A stretch of DNA of 64,000 nucleotides, from NCBI GenBank assembly GCA_018223185.1, contig JAAEYW010000011.1, positions 1 through 64,000 on the forward strand, in the 5' to 3' direction. The translations under genes and the position numbers were made by a program. The notes under the pieces were generated by a model. The model had not been told where the DNA came from. It saw only the letters and a program-made list of their open reading frames with translations, and searched no databases. The stretch's first letter is position 1, and every line of letters begins with the position of its first letter. This document shows, one piece after another, positions 23,329-33,043 of the stretch. This stretch comes from Oceanospirillales bacterium (GTDB taxonomy: Bacteria; Pseudomonadota; Gammaproteobacteria; Pseudomonadales; Balneatricaceae).

Positions 23329-24543
23329 CTAACGTCCCACACCCGCATATTTGTGAAGCCAGTAGCAGATCAGTAACGCAATACTGATTAGCACCAGAAA
23401 ACCTCCGACCAACGGGTAGATAGTCTGATTGTAGAGCTGGCCGATCATCAGGCTGAAAATAATACTCAACAGCGTTGATAAAGCACTGATCAGCCCGGCA
23501 CCAATTCCCGCCAGATGTCCCAGAGGCTCCATCGCCATTGAGTTCAGATTACCAAACAGCAATCCCACAGCAAAGAACACCAGAAAAAGATAGGTCACCA
23601 GTGACAACAGGGGCGGATGTCCCGAGTAAGCCAGCACCCATGGTGAGTAGATCAGTGTACACAGGATAATACTAACCAGAGAGATGATGATCAGCCGCCA
23701 CATACCATAGCGTCCCACCAGACGGGCATTCATGAGTGACGCCAGACCAATAGCACCTGCCAGGCAGCCAAAATACAGAGGAAACTGTGTTCCCAGTGCA
23801 TATTGATCCTGTAACACCGGTTGCGACAAACTCAGGTAACCGATAAAAGCGCCGAACACCAACCCTGTAACCAGAGTAAATCCCATCGCGATCCGGTTAC
23901 TCACAACCTCTTTAAAGCCCAGCCATAGCACTCCCGAGGCGAACGGTCGACGATTCTCATCCGTCAGAGTTTCCGGCAAGCGAATAATCAGCCAGATACT
24001 CAGCAGGATCGCGATGAACAACAAACCAATAAATATCATTCGCCAACCGGAGTAATTTAACACCAGCTGTCCCAGTGCTGGTGCCATCATTGGTACCAGA
24101 ATAAATACCGTCATGACAAACGACATCACCCGGGCCATTGCCCGTCCCGAGTAAAGATCCCGCACCAGTGCGACGGATACCACTCGCGGCCCCGCTAAGC
24201 CGAAGCCCTGTAACACCCGGCCCAGTAACATCTGCTGATAGGTATCTGCCGTCACTGAAAGCAGCGTACCGGCAGCAAAGATCAATAACCCGAGCAGAAT
24301 GACAGACTTACGACCAAATGAGTCCGATAACGGTCCGTAGATAAACTGTCCGACAGCCATGCCGATAAAAAAGGTGACAATAACCAGCTGATTATCATTA
24401 GGATCAGCTACATTCAGTTCACTGCCAATGATCCCCAGTGCCGGCAACATCGCATCGATCGACAGCGCAGCGAGTGAAATCAGCAGCGCAATCAGGGTAA
24501 CAAACTCGGTAAACGGGATAACCCTATCCTTCTGGTCGTACAA
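23329..24543 (-). CDS. Bcr/CflA-type MFS drug efflux transporter
   Basis: A 404-residue major-facilitator protein with twelve hydrophobic segments, expected to export drugs using the proton gradient. MFS signatures are GQFIYGPLSDSFGRKSVIL (loop 2-3) and LLGRVLQGFGLAGPRVVSVALVRDLY, where the R-D-L/I-Y element is typical of the Bcr/CflA subfamily. The start is TTG at 24543, nine bases after AAGGA; no better ATG fits. A GC-rich hairpin (24568-24590) lies just upstream in the leader. Exported substrate unknown. Confidence 0.85.
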   Translation of the reverse strand: MYDQKDRVIPFTEFVTLIALLISLAALSIDAMLPALGIIGSELNVADPNDNQLVIVTFFIGMAVGQFIYGPLSDSFGRKSVILLGLLIFAAGTLLSVTADTYQQMLLGRVLQGFGLAGPRVVSVALVRDLYSGRAMARVMSFVMTVFILVPMMAPALGQLVLNYSGWRMIFIGLLFIAILLSIWLIIRLPETLTDENRRPFASGVLWLGFKEVVSNRIAMGFTLVTGLVFGAFIGYLSLSQPVLQDQYALGTQFPLYFGCLAGAIGLASLMNARLVGRYGMWRLIIISLVSIILCTLIYSPWVLAYSGHPPLLSLVTYLFLVFFAVGLLFGNLNSMAMEPLGHLAGIGAGLISALSTLLSIIFSLMIGQLYNQTIYPLVGGFLVLISIALLICYWLHKYAGVGR

Positions 24544-24750
24544 TCGTAATGTCCTTAATTAAGAGATGAGCCCGCTGATGCCGGGCTGTATTTTGAGCCT
24601 GTATGATACACGCCTGAGTGATTTACTGTTCGTAAAAAAAGGAAATGATGGCCGCAATTAGTCACAGGCTATATCACCCGATAGCTCAGAGTACTCTGTA
24701 ACTTAATCAGGTAAAGCAGACAATCCTGTACTACTTATTCGTCGCGGATA

Positions 24751-25530
24751 TTAATCCTGAATAGTAAAACGATCGGCATCCATCCAGGCAGGAAACTTCT
24801 GTTTGAACTCAGCTAACTCTTCGGCAGACAGTCTGAAGCTTTCACAGAAAGGGATTCCGGGGGCATGATCAATCAGCAGATCGCCCTTAAAATCCACCAG
24901 CATGCTGTCGCCGCTGTATTCATGGCCATTGGCATCGGTTCCCACTCTATTCACTCCGGCGACATAACAGAGGTTTTCTATCGCACGGGCCTGCAGCAGC
25001 TTACGCCAGGGCTGCCGGCGTGGTGATGGCCAGTTCGCCACATAAAGCGCAAGATCATAATCATTACAGTTACGGGAGAACACCGGAAAGCGCAGGTCAT
25101 AACAGACCTGTAGCAGGATTTTCCAGCCTTTGTAGTCAACAATCACCCGTTTTTCACCGGGCTGATAACGCTCATGCTCACCTGCCATCCGAAACAGGTG
25201 ACGCTTGTCATAGATACTCTGAGAGCCATCCGGAAAGGTAAAAATCATTCGGTTCACATAACTATTACCCGCCTCAATGGCAAGGCTGCCGGCAATGGCA
25301 ATGTTACGCTGTATTGCCTGCTGCTGAAGCCACTGACAGGTCTCGCCCCCCATCGGCTCAGCGGCTGTCCGGCTATCCATGGTAAAACCGGTGGAAAACA
25401 TCTCCGGCAGTAACACCAGATCCGTACCCGCCGCATGCTGATCCATCAACTGTTCGTACATCGCACGGTTTTCAGCCGGATTCTGCCATTGCATATCTGG
25501 CTGAATCAGCGTTATTGTCAGATCCTGCAT
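24751..25530 (-). CDS. yafV: Omega-amidase YafV-like (nitrilase superfamily)
   Basis: A 259-residue carbon-nitrogen hydrolase. The Glu-Lys-Cys triad is visible in LPEMFSTGF, YDKRHLF and QVCYDLRFP. YafV/Nit2-type enzymes hydrolyse omega-amides such as 2-oxoglutaramate and 2-oxosuccinamate, products of glutamine-dependent transamination. Its start overlaps the end of the methionine aminotransferase gene by 13 bases, a pairing known in bacteria that uses glutamine to drive the last step of methionine salvage. The other mtn genes lie 6-10 kb away. Confidence 0.87.
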   Translation of the reverse strand: MQDLTITLIQPDMQWQNPAENRAMYEQLMDQHAAGTDLVLLPEMFSTGFTMDSRTAAEPMGGETCQWLQQQAIQRNIAIAGSLAIEAGNSYVNRMIFTFPDGSQSIYDKRHLFRMAGEHERYQPGEKRVIVDYKGWKILLQVCYDLRFPVFSRNCNDYDLALYVANWPSPRRQPWRKLLQARAIENLCYVAGVNRVGTDANGHEYSGDSMLVDFKGDLLIDHAPGIPFCESFRLSAEELAEFKQKFPAWMDADRFTIQD

Positions 25531-26666
25531 AGCTTCTCCGCGGCCTCCCTCAGAGTTTCATCACTTTTAGCAAAACAGAAACGTACTAACCGTTGTTCCG
25601 GGGGTGACTCATAAAAAACAGATATCGGAATAGCTGCCACACCAATCTCGGTGGTGAGCCAGCGGGCAAAGGTCAGATCATCCATATCCGGCTGAATATC
25701 AGAGTAATCCATCAACTGAAAATAGGTTCCATTCGCCGGGGTAAAACGAAACCTGCCGGACTGCATCAACTGACAGAACAGATCACGCTTTTGCTGGTAA
25801 AAACCCGGCAACTCCAGATAATGTTCAGGAAAATCATTAATAAAATCAGCCAGTGCCAGCTGAATCGGATGCACCGTACAGAATGTCAGATACTGATGTA
25901 GTTTACGAAACTCAGTCGTAAGTGCCGCCGGTGCAACACAGTAGCCAACCTTCCAGCCAGTAGTGTGATAAGTTTTACCAAAAGATGAGACAACAAACGC
26001 CCGCTCTGCCAGAGCAGGCCTGCGCAACAGACTCTGATGCGGACCATTGAAACAAATATGTTCGTATACCTCATCACTGAGGAGCAGAATCCCACTATCT
26101 TTTACCAGTGCCTCCAACTGATCAAGATCTGCTGATGACAATACAGAACCGGTTGGGTTATGGGGGCTGTTCAGAATAATCATGCGGGTTCTGGAATTAA
26201 TCGCCGCCTTAACCTGTGGCCAGTCAATTGCAAAACCAGGGGCCTGCAGAGCCAGATGCACTGCCCGTCCACCATTCAGTTCAATAGCCGGTTCATAACT
26301 GTCATACGCAGGATCAAAGACAATCACCTCATCCCCAGGGCAGACCACTGAACCAATTGCAGCAAACAGTGCCTCAGTAGCACCCGAGGTGACCGTCACA
26401 TCGGTGTCGGGATTAACGGTACAGCCGTAGAGTTTCTCTACTTTCAGCGCAATTGCATTACGCAGCGCCGGCACACCTGCCATCGGCGCATACTGATTGA
26501 AACCGTTTTCCAGGTAGTAGGTAACTCTGTCCAGCAACGCTAACGGCCCGTCAAAATCGGGAAAGCCCTGAGACAGATTAATAGCCCCATGCTCTGCTGC
26601 AAGCTGCGACATCTCAGTAAAAATAGTAGTACCAACTTTTGGTAGTTTGGTCGGAGGGTATTGCAT
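25518..26666 (-). CDS. Methionine aminotransferase (YbdL-like), PLP enzyme
   Basis: A 382-residue fold-type I aminotransferase, subgroup I-gamma. Features are INLSQGFPDFDGP, NSPHNPTGSVLS, SDEVYEHICF and the PLP lysine in SSFGKTYHTTGWKVGY. The QGFPDFDGP start and FGK-YH-TGWK form resemble E. coli YbdL, which prefers methionine and transaminates 4-methylthio-2-oxobutyrate. Coupling with the YafV gene supports a role in methionine salvage (the MtnE step). Confidence 0.85.
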   Translation of the reverse strand: MQYPPTKLPKVGTTIFTEMSQLAAEHGAINLSQGFPDFDGPLALLDRVTYYLENGFNQYAPMAGVPALRNAIALKVEKLYGCTVNPDTDVTVTSGATEALFAAIGSVVCPGDEVIVFDPAYDSYEPAIELNGGRAVHLALQAPGFAIDWPQVKAAINSRTRMIILNSPHNPTGSVLSSADLDQLEALVKDSGILLLSDEVYEHICFNGPHQSLLRRPALAERAFVVSSFGKTYHTTGWKVGYCVAPAALTTEFRKLHQYLTFCTVHPIQLALADFINDFPEHYLELPGFYQQKRDLFCQLMQSGRFRFTPANGTYFQLMDYSDIQPDMDDLTFARWLTTEIGVAAIPISVFYESPPEQRLVRFCFAKSDETLREAAEKLCRI

Positions 26667-26763
26667 GAATATGATGTTCCTTTCCAGGCACGCTGTAAAA
26701 TACAGTTATATGGATTAACTCTAAGTCTGCTCTGGCTAAGGGTCAAGCTGAACCCGCCCCTGA

Positions 26764-27702
26764 TCAGAATATCAGCAGGTGCAATACACCACGCACCAGA
26801 ATTCCGACTATTGCACCAAACACCGCAGCCCTGGCGATGGATGAAACCCGCTTGCCCGCAGCCATCAGAATCGCAATCCCGGCTACATCAAACGGATGGA
26901 TAATAAAACCGGCAATTCTGTTCAGATCGGTCGCCGTCATCGCCCCCTGATTGATCAGGTCAATGGTGACCCCCATCATTGCCGTACCACCGGCAATAAA
27001 CTTTGTCACTATCGGCAATACAGTCGCTTCAGGCAGGTCAACCAGTGCCAGTACCGGAGCAAGCAGAGCGGTAAGCAGCTCCATCGAGCCGGTCACTTTC
27101 AATAAATTAACAAAACAGAGCGCCAGAATAAGCAATGGTATTGAGGCGATGACAATCTTCACCCCTTCCTGACCGCCATCTGACAGAATCTGAATCACGT
27201 TTTTCTTTTCGTGCAACTCAGGAGCCAGATGTTCAGCATGGCTATAATCATCATCCAGTGCGGGATCACGGGCAAACAGATAGTAGGTTGCTGCCGCAGC
27301 GATAAGCCCTCCAACCAGAGAGGTCGTCATAATAACCGGCACATCCAGCCCCACCACCGCCATGGGAAAAACAACATTGGCCTGCGACATAGTCAGAACC
27401 ACCGCCAGAGTTGCAGCAATTGCCCGTCGGGCAGTGCCATCACGGTCCATAATTGCCAGGGTAGCAACCGGCGCATTAAAGCTGACAAACAGAATTTGCA
27501 GCATCGCAAAGATGCCAACCCCAGGCACTCCGAACAGTTTAACCAGAGGCGAAAGCCTGTTTGATATCCAGCCCAGAACCCCCTTACTCTCGAGCAATTT
27601 CATCAAAGACAGCATCACCACCATGACTGGCAACAATACATATAACACCAAATCTACAGCCGTGCGGCCCGAATCAAGAATCAGCGTAATTATCTGTTCC
27701 AT
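26764..27702 (-). CDS. Nucleoside-recognition (Gate) domain membrane protein
   Basis: A 312-residue polytopic protein with two Gate-type halves, near residues 15-150 and 180-312. The pattern VLLPVMVVMLSLMKLLESKG with GVPGVGIFAMLQI, and the second half IPLLILALCFVNLLK with KFIAGGTAMMGV, fits the nucleoside-recognition family found in SpmA/YjiH-like and concentrative transporter proteins. Function in this lineage is unknown; it stands alone. Confidence 0.75.
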   Translation of the reverse strand: MEQIITLILDSGRTAVDLVLYVLLPVMVVMLSLMKLLESKGVLGWISNRLSPLVKLFGVPGVGIFAMLQILFVSFNAPVATLAIMDRDGTARRAIAATLAVVLTMSQANVVFPMAVVGLDVPVIMTTSLVGGLIAAAATYYLFARDPALDDDYSHAEHLAPELHEKKNVIQILSDGGQEGVKIVIASIPLLILALCFVNLLKVTGSMELLTALLAPVLALVDLPEATVLPIVTKFIAGGTAMMGVTIDLINQGAMTATDLNRIAGFIIHPFDVAGIAILMAAGKRVSSIARAAVFGAIVGILVRGVLHLLIF

Positions 27703-27956
27703 AGCACTTCACAGTTTCCATTCAGATTTTAAAACGGCCAATTTAGATGAATTGGAACTTTACTTCGACTCTTTGCTCTACCAGGACGGTTTTTATCCAA
27801 ATCGTTCCGGGCAGATGATGTCAGTCATGAAAATATCAAAAAAGTGCCATGAAAACATAAAATGAGCAGCTCAACAAACGATTAAAACAGCCGATTATGT
27901 TAGATTAGCGTAGCTAAAGAGTTCTGTTTACAGGATTAAAAGCCAGACACAGCTCC

Positions 27957-29030
27957 ATGACAAACGCCAGTACAGTAATAGAATACGGATCTGTTTTGAA
28001 GACAATTACAATAAAGAAAGCTTCGGTCCACTATTTTGGGATACACAAAACAACAGGCCTGTGTCAGGGGTACCTGAGATTTTTCGTATGTCTGGCGGTC
28101 AGTCAGATACTGATAGCGCTGCCCGCGGCCGCTCAGTCGAATCAGCCTGAGAAAAGCACTGCGATAACGACTGCCACCCAACGACTACTCAGCCTTGATC
28201 AGAATATGATCGAACTGGCCTCTGTCAGCGCCGCTGTTGTTGACAGCAAAACCGGTGCCCCGATATATAGAAAAAATGCAGATCTGGTTATGCCCATTGC
28301 ATCAATCACCAAGTTGATGACCGCTATGGTGACTCTGGATTCAGAGCTGTCCTTGTCAGAAAAGATACGCTTCACTGAGGCGCATAAACACGCCAACCAT
28401 AATTACTATTCCCGTATCAGGATAGGCTCTGAACTTGCCCGTAAAGATGTTATCCGCATCGCCCTGATGTCCTCTGAAAATATGGCTGCCTCAGCACTGG
28501 GACACACCTACCCCGGCGGTATCAAAGCGTTCGTCAAAGCGATGAATCTTAAAGCCCGGCAGCTGGGCATGACTGATACCCACTTTGTCGATTCAAGCGG
28601 TCTTTCAGAAGAGAATGTCTCAACTGCCACAGATCTTGCCATCATGGTGCGCGCCGCTGCCACCTACCCGAAGATATCCGAGTACAGTAAAACCAGAGAC
28701 TATACTGCCCGCTTCAGCAGCCCTCGATATACACTCCGATACGGTAATACAAATGTACTGGTGCACCGGAAAAGCTGGCAGATCGACGTCACAAAAACCG
28801 GTTATCTGGATGAAGCTGGTCGCTGTCTGGTTATGATGGCCCGGATTGATGGCCGGGAAACCGTGATGGTGATGTTAAACTCATATGGAAAACGTACACC
28901 CATTGGCGATGCCGGGCGTATTAAACGCTGGCTCACAACGGGAAAAAGCGGAAAAATAAGTGGTTCTGCCAGGCATTATCAGCGTCAGGTGCTGCAACAG
29001 CTCATGCCTGAACAGCTGGCATTGCATTAG
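27957..29030 (+). CDS. pbpG: D-alanyl-D-alanine endopeptidase, PBP7 type
   Basis: A 357-residue low-molecular-mass penicillin-binding protein that cuts peptide cross-links in peptidoglycan. The three active-site motifs are SITK (SIASITKLMTAMV), SEN (MSSENMAAS) and KTG (VTKTGYLDEAG). The hydrophobic signal segment (VCLAVSQILIALPAAAQS) starts only about 42 residues in, so the true start may be downstream of this ATG, for example a TTG near 27993; no candidate has a good ribosome site. Length and motif spacing match PBP7/PbpG. Confidence 0.85.
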   Translation: MTNASTVIEYGSVLKTITIKKASVHYFGIHKTTGLCQGYLRFFVCLAVSQILIALPAAAQSNQPEKSTAITTATQRLLSLDQNMIELASVSAAVVDSKTGAPIYRKNADLVMPIASITKLMTAMVTLDSELSLSEKIRFTEAHKHANHNYYSRIRIGSELARKDVIRIALMSSENMAASALGHTYPGGIKAFVKAMNLKARQLGMTDTHFVDSSGLSEENVSTATDLAIMVRAAATYPKISEYSKTRDYTARFSSPRYTLRYGNTNVLVHRKSWQIDVTKTGYLDEAGRCLVMMARIDGRETVMVMLNSYGKRTPIGDAGRIKRWLTTGKSGKISGSARHYQRQVLQQLMPEQLALH

Positions 29031-29107
29031 ATGAACCACACAGATGATCAGCCCTCTTTAGTCTTAAGCAACAGCAGACTCAACGGGCGGACCTGGGGGC
29101 TGAAGAC

Positions 29108-30106
29108 ATGAACAGAAATCTACTTGAAAGCTTACATCATGATGATTTCGAAAAACTGGCTGCCGATATCAAGCATTCACTGGAAGCGCACCGATACTGG
29201 ATGCAAAGAATCACCACAGCACTGGTAACCCGTCAGCCCATCACTGACAGACAGTTTATTGCTGAGGATGCTCATCGCCACTGTCACTTTGGCTGCTGGC
29301 TGGAAAAAATCCTTGCGGATGAGCTGTTTCAACAGGGCTCTTTTCTGAAAATTGAGCAGTATCACAAGCGGCTGCATGACTCCGCCCGTTCTATCATTAA
29401 TCAGCTAAACTTCAACGGCGAAGTTGATGTTGAAGCGTTTGAAAACTTTATGCAGCAGCAGAAAGAGTTCTTCGATATGGTGATGATGCTGTTTGAATTT
29501 TCCGTATTAAATAAACAGCAATTTGATCCGACCACACAACTGATGAATCGTCGCTCGGTAGACTCTGTTCTGGCCAATGAATATAGCCGGATGAAACGGG
29601 CAGACGATTATTACTGCTGCATCGCCATGGCCGATATAGATCATTTTAAAGAGGTGAACGATGTCTGGGGGCATGATGTCGGGGACCTCCTCCTGAGTCA
29701 CACAGCAAAAATATTCAACGATGCCATTCGGCGCCATGACACTGTTTCACGTTATGGTGGTGAAGAGTTTCTGTTTATCTTCCCGGATATGCCGTTACCA
29801 CAGGCTGAATCAGTCATTGAACGTATTCGCATAAAACTGATGAACGCCAGTATCAGCCACCATGGTAATCTGCATAGTGTCACGGCCTCTTTTGGTGTCA
29901 CTCAGATGTGTCGTCACTGCGATATTAAAGGTTCGATCAAGCGCGCAGATATCGCCATGTATGCGGCCAAAGAGAACGGCCGGAACTGCACCGTAACCAT
30001 CGATAGTCAGGCAGTAACCAGGCAAACATCATATGACCATCTCAATAACGAGATCACCGACCTGATGCGCCAACACTGCAAACTGGTTCAGCACGACAGC
30101 AATTAG
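29108..30106 (+). CDS. Diguanylate cyclase with zinc-binding CZB sensor (DgcZ-like)
   Basis: A 332-residue soluble protein. The N-terminal CZB domain has the metal set H28, C59 (in HCHFGCWL), H86 and H90 (YHKRLH), known in DgcZ/YdeH to bind zinc. From about residue 165 there is a GGDEF domain with active site RYGGEEF and an inhibitory-site RxxD (RRHD) five residues before it, so c-di-GMP synthesis with product inhibition is expected. It may tune biofilm formation to zinc level. The gene is 77 bases after pbpG, with no clear terminator between. Confidence 0.9.
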   Translation: MNRNLLESLHHDDFEKLAADIKHSLEAHRYWMQRITTALVTRQPITDRQFIAEDAHRHCHFGCWLEKILADELFQQGSFLKIEQYHKRLHDSARSIINQLNFNGEVDVEAFENFMQQQKEFFDMVMMLFEFSVLNKQQFDPTTQLMNRRSVDSVLANEYSRMKRADDYYCCIAMADIDHFKEVNDVWGHDVGDLLLSHTAKIFNDAIRRHDTVSRYGGEEFLFIFPDMPLPQAESVIERIRIKLMNASISHHGNLHSVTASFGVTQMCRHCDIKGSIKRADIAMYAAKENGRNCTVTIDSQAVTRQTSYDHLNNEITDLMRQHCKLVQHDSN

Positions 30107-30118
30107 CGCGGGACAGAA

Positions 30119-30811
30119 TCAAGCCAGCGCCAATCTCACCGCAGCCGCCGCATGAATAGCGGTAGTGTCATACAACTGAACTGGCGTATCCTGCTGTCCC
30201 ACCAGCAAACCGATTTCCGTACATCCCAGAATCACTGCCTGAGCTCCCCGGGCTGCCAACTCATCAATAATCTGCAGGTACTGCTCTCTGGAATTATCTT
30301 TGATAATGCCCTGACAAAGTTCCTCATAAATGATGTTATGCACAATACTCTGAGCACTTTCAGTCGGTATTATGACCTGAATACCATGATTATCTCTCAG
30401 CCGGCCCTTATAAAAATCCTGCGCCATGGTGAAGCATGTCCCCAGTAAACCAACGGTTTCTATGCCATCTTTTTTCAGCTGCTCCGCAGTGGCATCAGCA
30501 ATATGCAACAACGGGATCGACACCGCGGCGTCAATCTGCGGCGCAACCTTATGCATCGTATTGGTGCCAATGAGAAAAAAATCAGCACCGGCTGCTTCCA
30601 CAGCCTGTGCAGCTTTCTCAAGAATAACGCCAGCTCCGTGCCAGTCATCCTGATGCTGCAACGCTTCAATCTCTGCAAAATCGACGCTGAACAGGGCAAT
30701 TTTTGCCGAGTGTAAGCCACCCAGATGCTCTTTGATGCCCGCATTGATTGCCCGGTAATAACTGGCCGTTGATTCCCAGCTCATCCCGCCTAACAGTCCG
30801 ATCGTTTTCAT
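30119..30811 (-). CDS. Aspartate/glutamate racemase family protein (YgeA-like)
   Basis: A 230-residue two-domain racemase. It starts MKTIGLLGGMSWESTASYYR and carries GTNTMHKV and ILGCTEIGLL, the two catalytic positions. Here the first is Thr and the second Cys, as in broad-specificity enzymes such as E. coli YgeA, rather than Cys-Cys as in classical aspartate racemase. It may make D-amino acids or degrade them. ATG follows AAGGAGATAACGA. Its stop is close to and convergent with the diguanylate cyclase. Confidence 0.83.
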   Translation of the reverse strand: MKTIGLLGGMSWESTASYYRAINAGIKEHLGGLHSAKIALFSVDFAEIEALQHQDDWHGAGVILEKAAQAVEAAGADFFLIGTNTMHKVAPQIDAAVSIPLLHIADATAEQLKKDGIETVGLLGTCFTMAQDFYKGRLRDNHGIQVIIPTESAQSIVHNIIYEELCQGIIKDNSREQYLQIIDELAARGAQAVILGCTEIGLLVGQQDTPVQLYDTTAIHAAAAVRLALA

Positions 30812-30976
30812 TCGTTATCTCCTTATCTCTGTGTATTGAGCATATAAAACCGTGAGTGATTAACCAGATACAGTTTTAGCCGCACAGAGCAGTACAGATT
30901 GTCGATAGACTGATCTACCCTTAGATAGGTATGCGTAACAGATCTTAAATACAAACAACCTGAGCAGGTGATTATT

Positions 30977-31582
30977 ATGACGATAAAATCGATGTCTGAA
31001 ATTTTCTATCACCCCGGTCTGGCGATGAAGCACCTTCGGGATGAAAAACTGAAAGGCACAGCAGAGGTCCTGTTTCTTCTGGCTGCGCTGGCACTGATCC
31101 CGTCAGTGTCACTGTTTATCGGCACCACTCAGATTGGCTGGAGCCTCACACCGGGTGGCGATGCCGTAAAACTCAGTATCATTAGTGCCCTTAACTCATC
31201 TATCGCCTTCTATCTGGCAATCTGTTTCGCTCTGGGTGCGATGGGATTCAGCATTCACTGGATGGAAAAAACCTATGGTGGGCATGCGTCTCTAGAGCGC
31301 TGCATGAATCTGACCCTGTATACCGCCACTCCCCTCTTAATTTCAGGATTTGCCGGTTTATATCCGATGCTGTGGTTCTGCGTCGCCATCGGAATGACTG
31401 CTCTTATCTACAGCGCATACCTGCTGTTTACCGGTGTGCCCATCATTATGAAGATACCTGAAGAGAGAGGATTTATGTTCTGTATTTCAATTCTGACGGT
31501 AGGCGTGGTCATACTTGTGGCACTACGGTCAGCAACCGTGTTTCTCTGGAGTACCATGACACCTCTGATCTACCTGCCCTGA
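30977..31582 (+). CDS. Yip1-domain inner-membrane protein
   Basis: About 201 residues with five hydrophobic segments, near residues 31-50, 70-92, 114-130, 136-158 and 174-196. The N-terminal IFYHPGLAMKHL with a short soluble head, followed by a five-segment bundle, is typical of bacterial Yip1-like proteins. Function is unknown in bacteria. I chose ATG 30977, nine bases after AGG, over a GTG three codons upstream. Confidence 0.7.
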   Translation: MTIKSMSEIFYHPGLAMKHLRDEKLKGTAEVLFLLAALALIPSVSLFIGTTQIGWSLTPGGDAVKLSIISALNSSIAFYLAICFALGAMGFSIHWMEKTYGGHASLERCMNLTLYTATPLLISGFAGLYPMLWFCVAIGMTALIYSAYLLFTGVPIIMKIPEERGFMFCISILTVGVVILVALRSATVFLWSTMTPLIYLP

Positions 31583-31604
31583 TTTCGTAGTGCGATAAAA
31601 AATA

Positions 31605-31634
31605 AAAGCCTGTCTGAGCATCAGAACAGGCTTT
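31605..31634. terminator. Bidirectional terminator between Yip1 and mtnK genes
   Basis: AAAGCCTGT and ACAGGCTTT pair (9 bp, 12-base loop) between two convergent genes, with A-rich sequence on one side and T-rich on the other. Confidence 0.65.
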
Positions 31635-31660
31635 AAGATTTTGTTATAACGGGTTCACGA

Positions 31661-32866
31661 TCAGCGGCAGTACAACTGCTGACGCAACATATCGATAGCC
31701 TGATCAATTCCAGTAAAAGCCGACCGCTGTTTAATTAATATCTCTCCCAGTTTCAGAGCCAGCCTCTCAGAGTCCGCCCGACGCTCAGCATCCTCAATCG
31801 ACTCAAGATCCAGCACATGAGCCAGACCGATAGTGCGGCGGATCATTTCGGCTCCGGCATATCCCAGACTATCTGCCAGCAACTCACTCATATACCAGTC
31901 TGCATACTCATCCAGCTGCAGACTTGGATCGCGGGTTTCTGTCTGCATATATTGCCGGAAACGCTGCTCAAAGGTATTCCACAGAGTTTTTACACCCTCC
32001 AACACCCACTGCTGATAGTCACTGCGTTCAACATGATCACCCGACTGATTCGCCTGTCCGGCAACATTTAACAGATAATTACCGATAATCGAACCGATAT
32101 CGAAACCTGCCGGGCCGACATAGGCAAACTCAGGGTCGATAATTTTAGTGCCACTTTGATTGGCAAAAACGGATCCGGAATGCAGATCACCGTGCAACAG
32201 AGTTTCAGCCTGATTGAGGAATTTCACCTTAAGACGAGCCACCTCCAGTTTTAACGCGTTGTCCTGCCACAGCTGTTCCGCATCGGCACGGATAAACGCA
32301 TTGATGCTGTTGCGCTCGTGATCACAGTAAGGGTCCCAGAAAAACAGCTCTTCAGAAATTTTGCACAGATCCGGATTAATAAACCCCTTAACCAGAGACT
32401 TCTTCTCATACGTATCAAGATAGAGATCCGAGGTATAAAACAGAGTATCCGAAAGAAACCGCCCCAGGTGTTCAGCCAGCAGCGGCAGCTTCTGACGCCG
32501 CACCATTACAATACGCAGATTCTCGAATGCGCCGATATCTTCCATCACAATGGCGCACTGCTCAGCATCATAGCTGTAAACACGGGGAACCAGGTCGGGG
32601 CAGTGTTTTGCCTCCAGCTGCAACGCCTCAGCCTCAATCCGTACCCGGTCCTGAGACAGCGGCCAGCCCTCACCAATAATCCGGACGTAGGGCAGCGCCT
32701 GCTTGATAATCAGACTGTTTGAATCACCGGAAACCCGGTACACAAAGTTAATATTGCCATCACCGATCTCCTCCACCCGCAAAGACTCATCGGCAGTAAA
32801 CAGATCGCTGTGCTGACGGGCAAAAGCAATTACATCAGCATCCGAGGAAAATTTTCTAAAGCTCAT
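31661..32866 (-). CDS. mtnK: 5-methylthioribose kinase
   Basis: About 401 residues, phosphorylating methylthioribose from MTA with ATP in methionine salvage. The APH-like kinase fold is visible: EIGDGNINFVYRV (nucleotide loop), IIKQALPYVR (lysine), HGDLHSGSVF (catalytic loop) and IDPEFAYVGPAGFDIG (metal Asp). I chose ATG 32866 (MSFRKFSSD) rather than the TTG six codons upstream. The gene is divergent from mtnA and shares a 177-base promoter region with it. Confidence 0.92.
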   Translation of the reverse strand: MSFRKFSSDADVIAFARQHSDLFTADESLRVEEIGDGNINFVYRVSGDSNSLIIKQALPYVRIIGEGWPLSQDRVRIEAEALQLEAKHCPDLVPRVYSYDAEQCAIVMEDIGAFENLRIVMVRRQKLPLLAEHLGRFLSDTLFYTSDLYLDTYEKKSLVKGFINPDLCKISEELFFWDPYCDHERNSINAFIRADAEQLWQDNALKLEVARLKVKFLNQAETLLHGDLHSGSVFANQSGTKIIDPEFAYVGPAGFDIGSIIGNYLLNVAGQANQSGDHVERSDYQQWVLEGVKTLWNTFEQRFRQYMQTETRDPSLQLDEYADWYMSELLADSLGYAGAEMIRRTIGLAHVLDLESIEDAERRADSERLALKLGEILIKQRSAFTGIDQAIDMLRQQLYCR

Positions 32867-33043
32867 TGTTGTTGTCAGTTCCAAAGCTAGTAAAGAGTGC
32901 TATCAAAAAGAGAGGTTAATAGTCCCCTCTCTGACTGGATTGACTGCATTGTGGCAAATCAGTCCCTCTCTGCCTACCCCTTTTCTGACCGGGCAGTTCC
33001 TGATAACTTAGGCGGCCTGAAAAACCTTCCCGATGGAGCCGCC

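Noticed and set aside
27703..27956. Possible gene remnant in the gap before pbpG
   Set aside because: A frame with plausible composition ends at 27865, but it has no clear start or ribosome site and continues from antisense of the Gate-domain gene.
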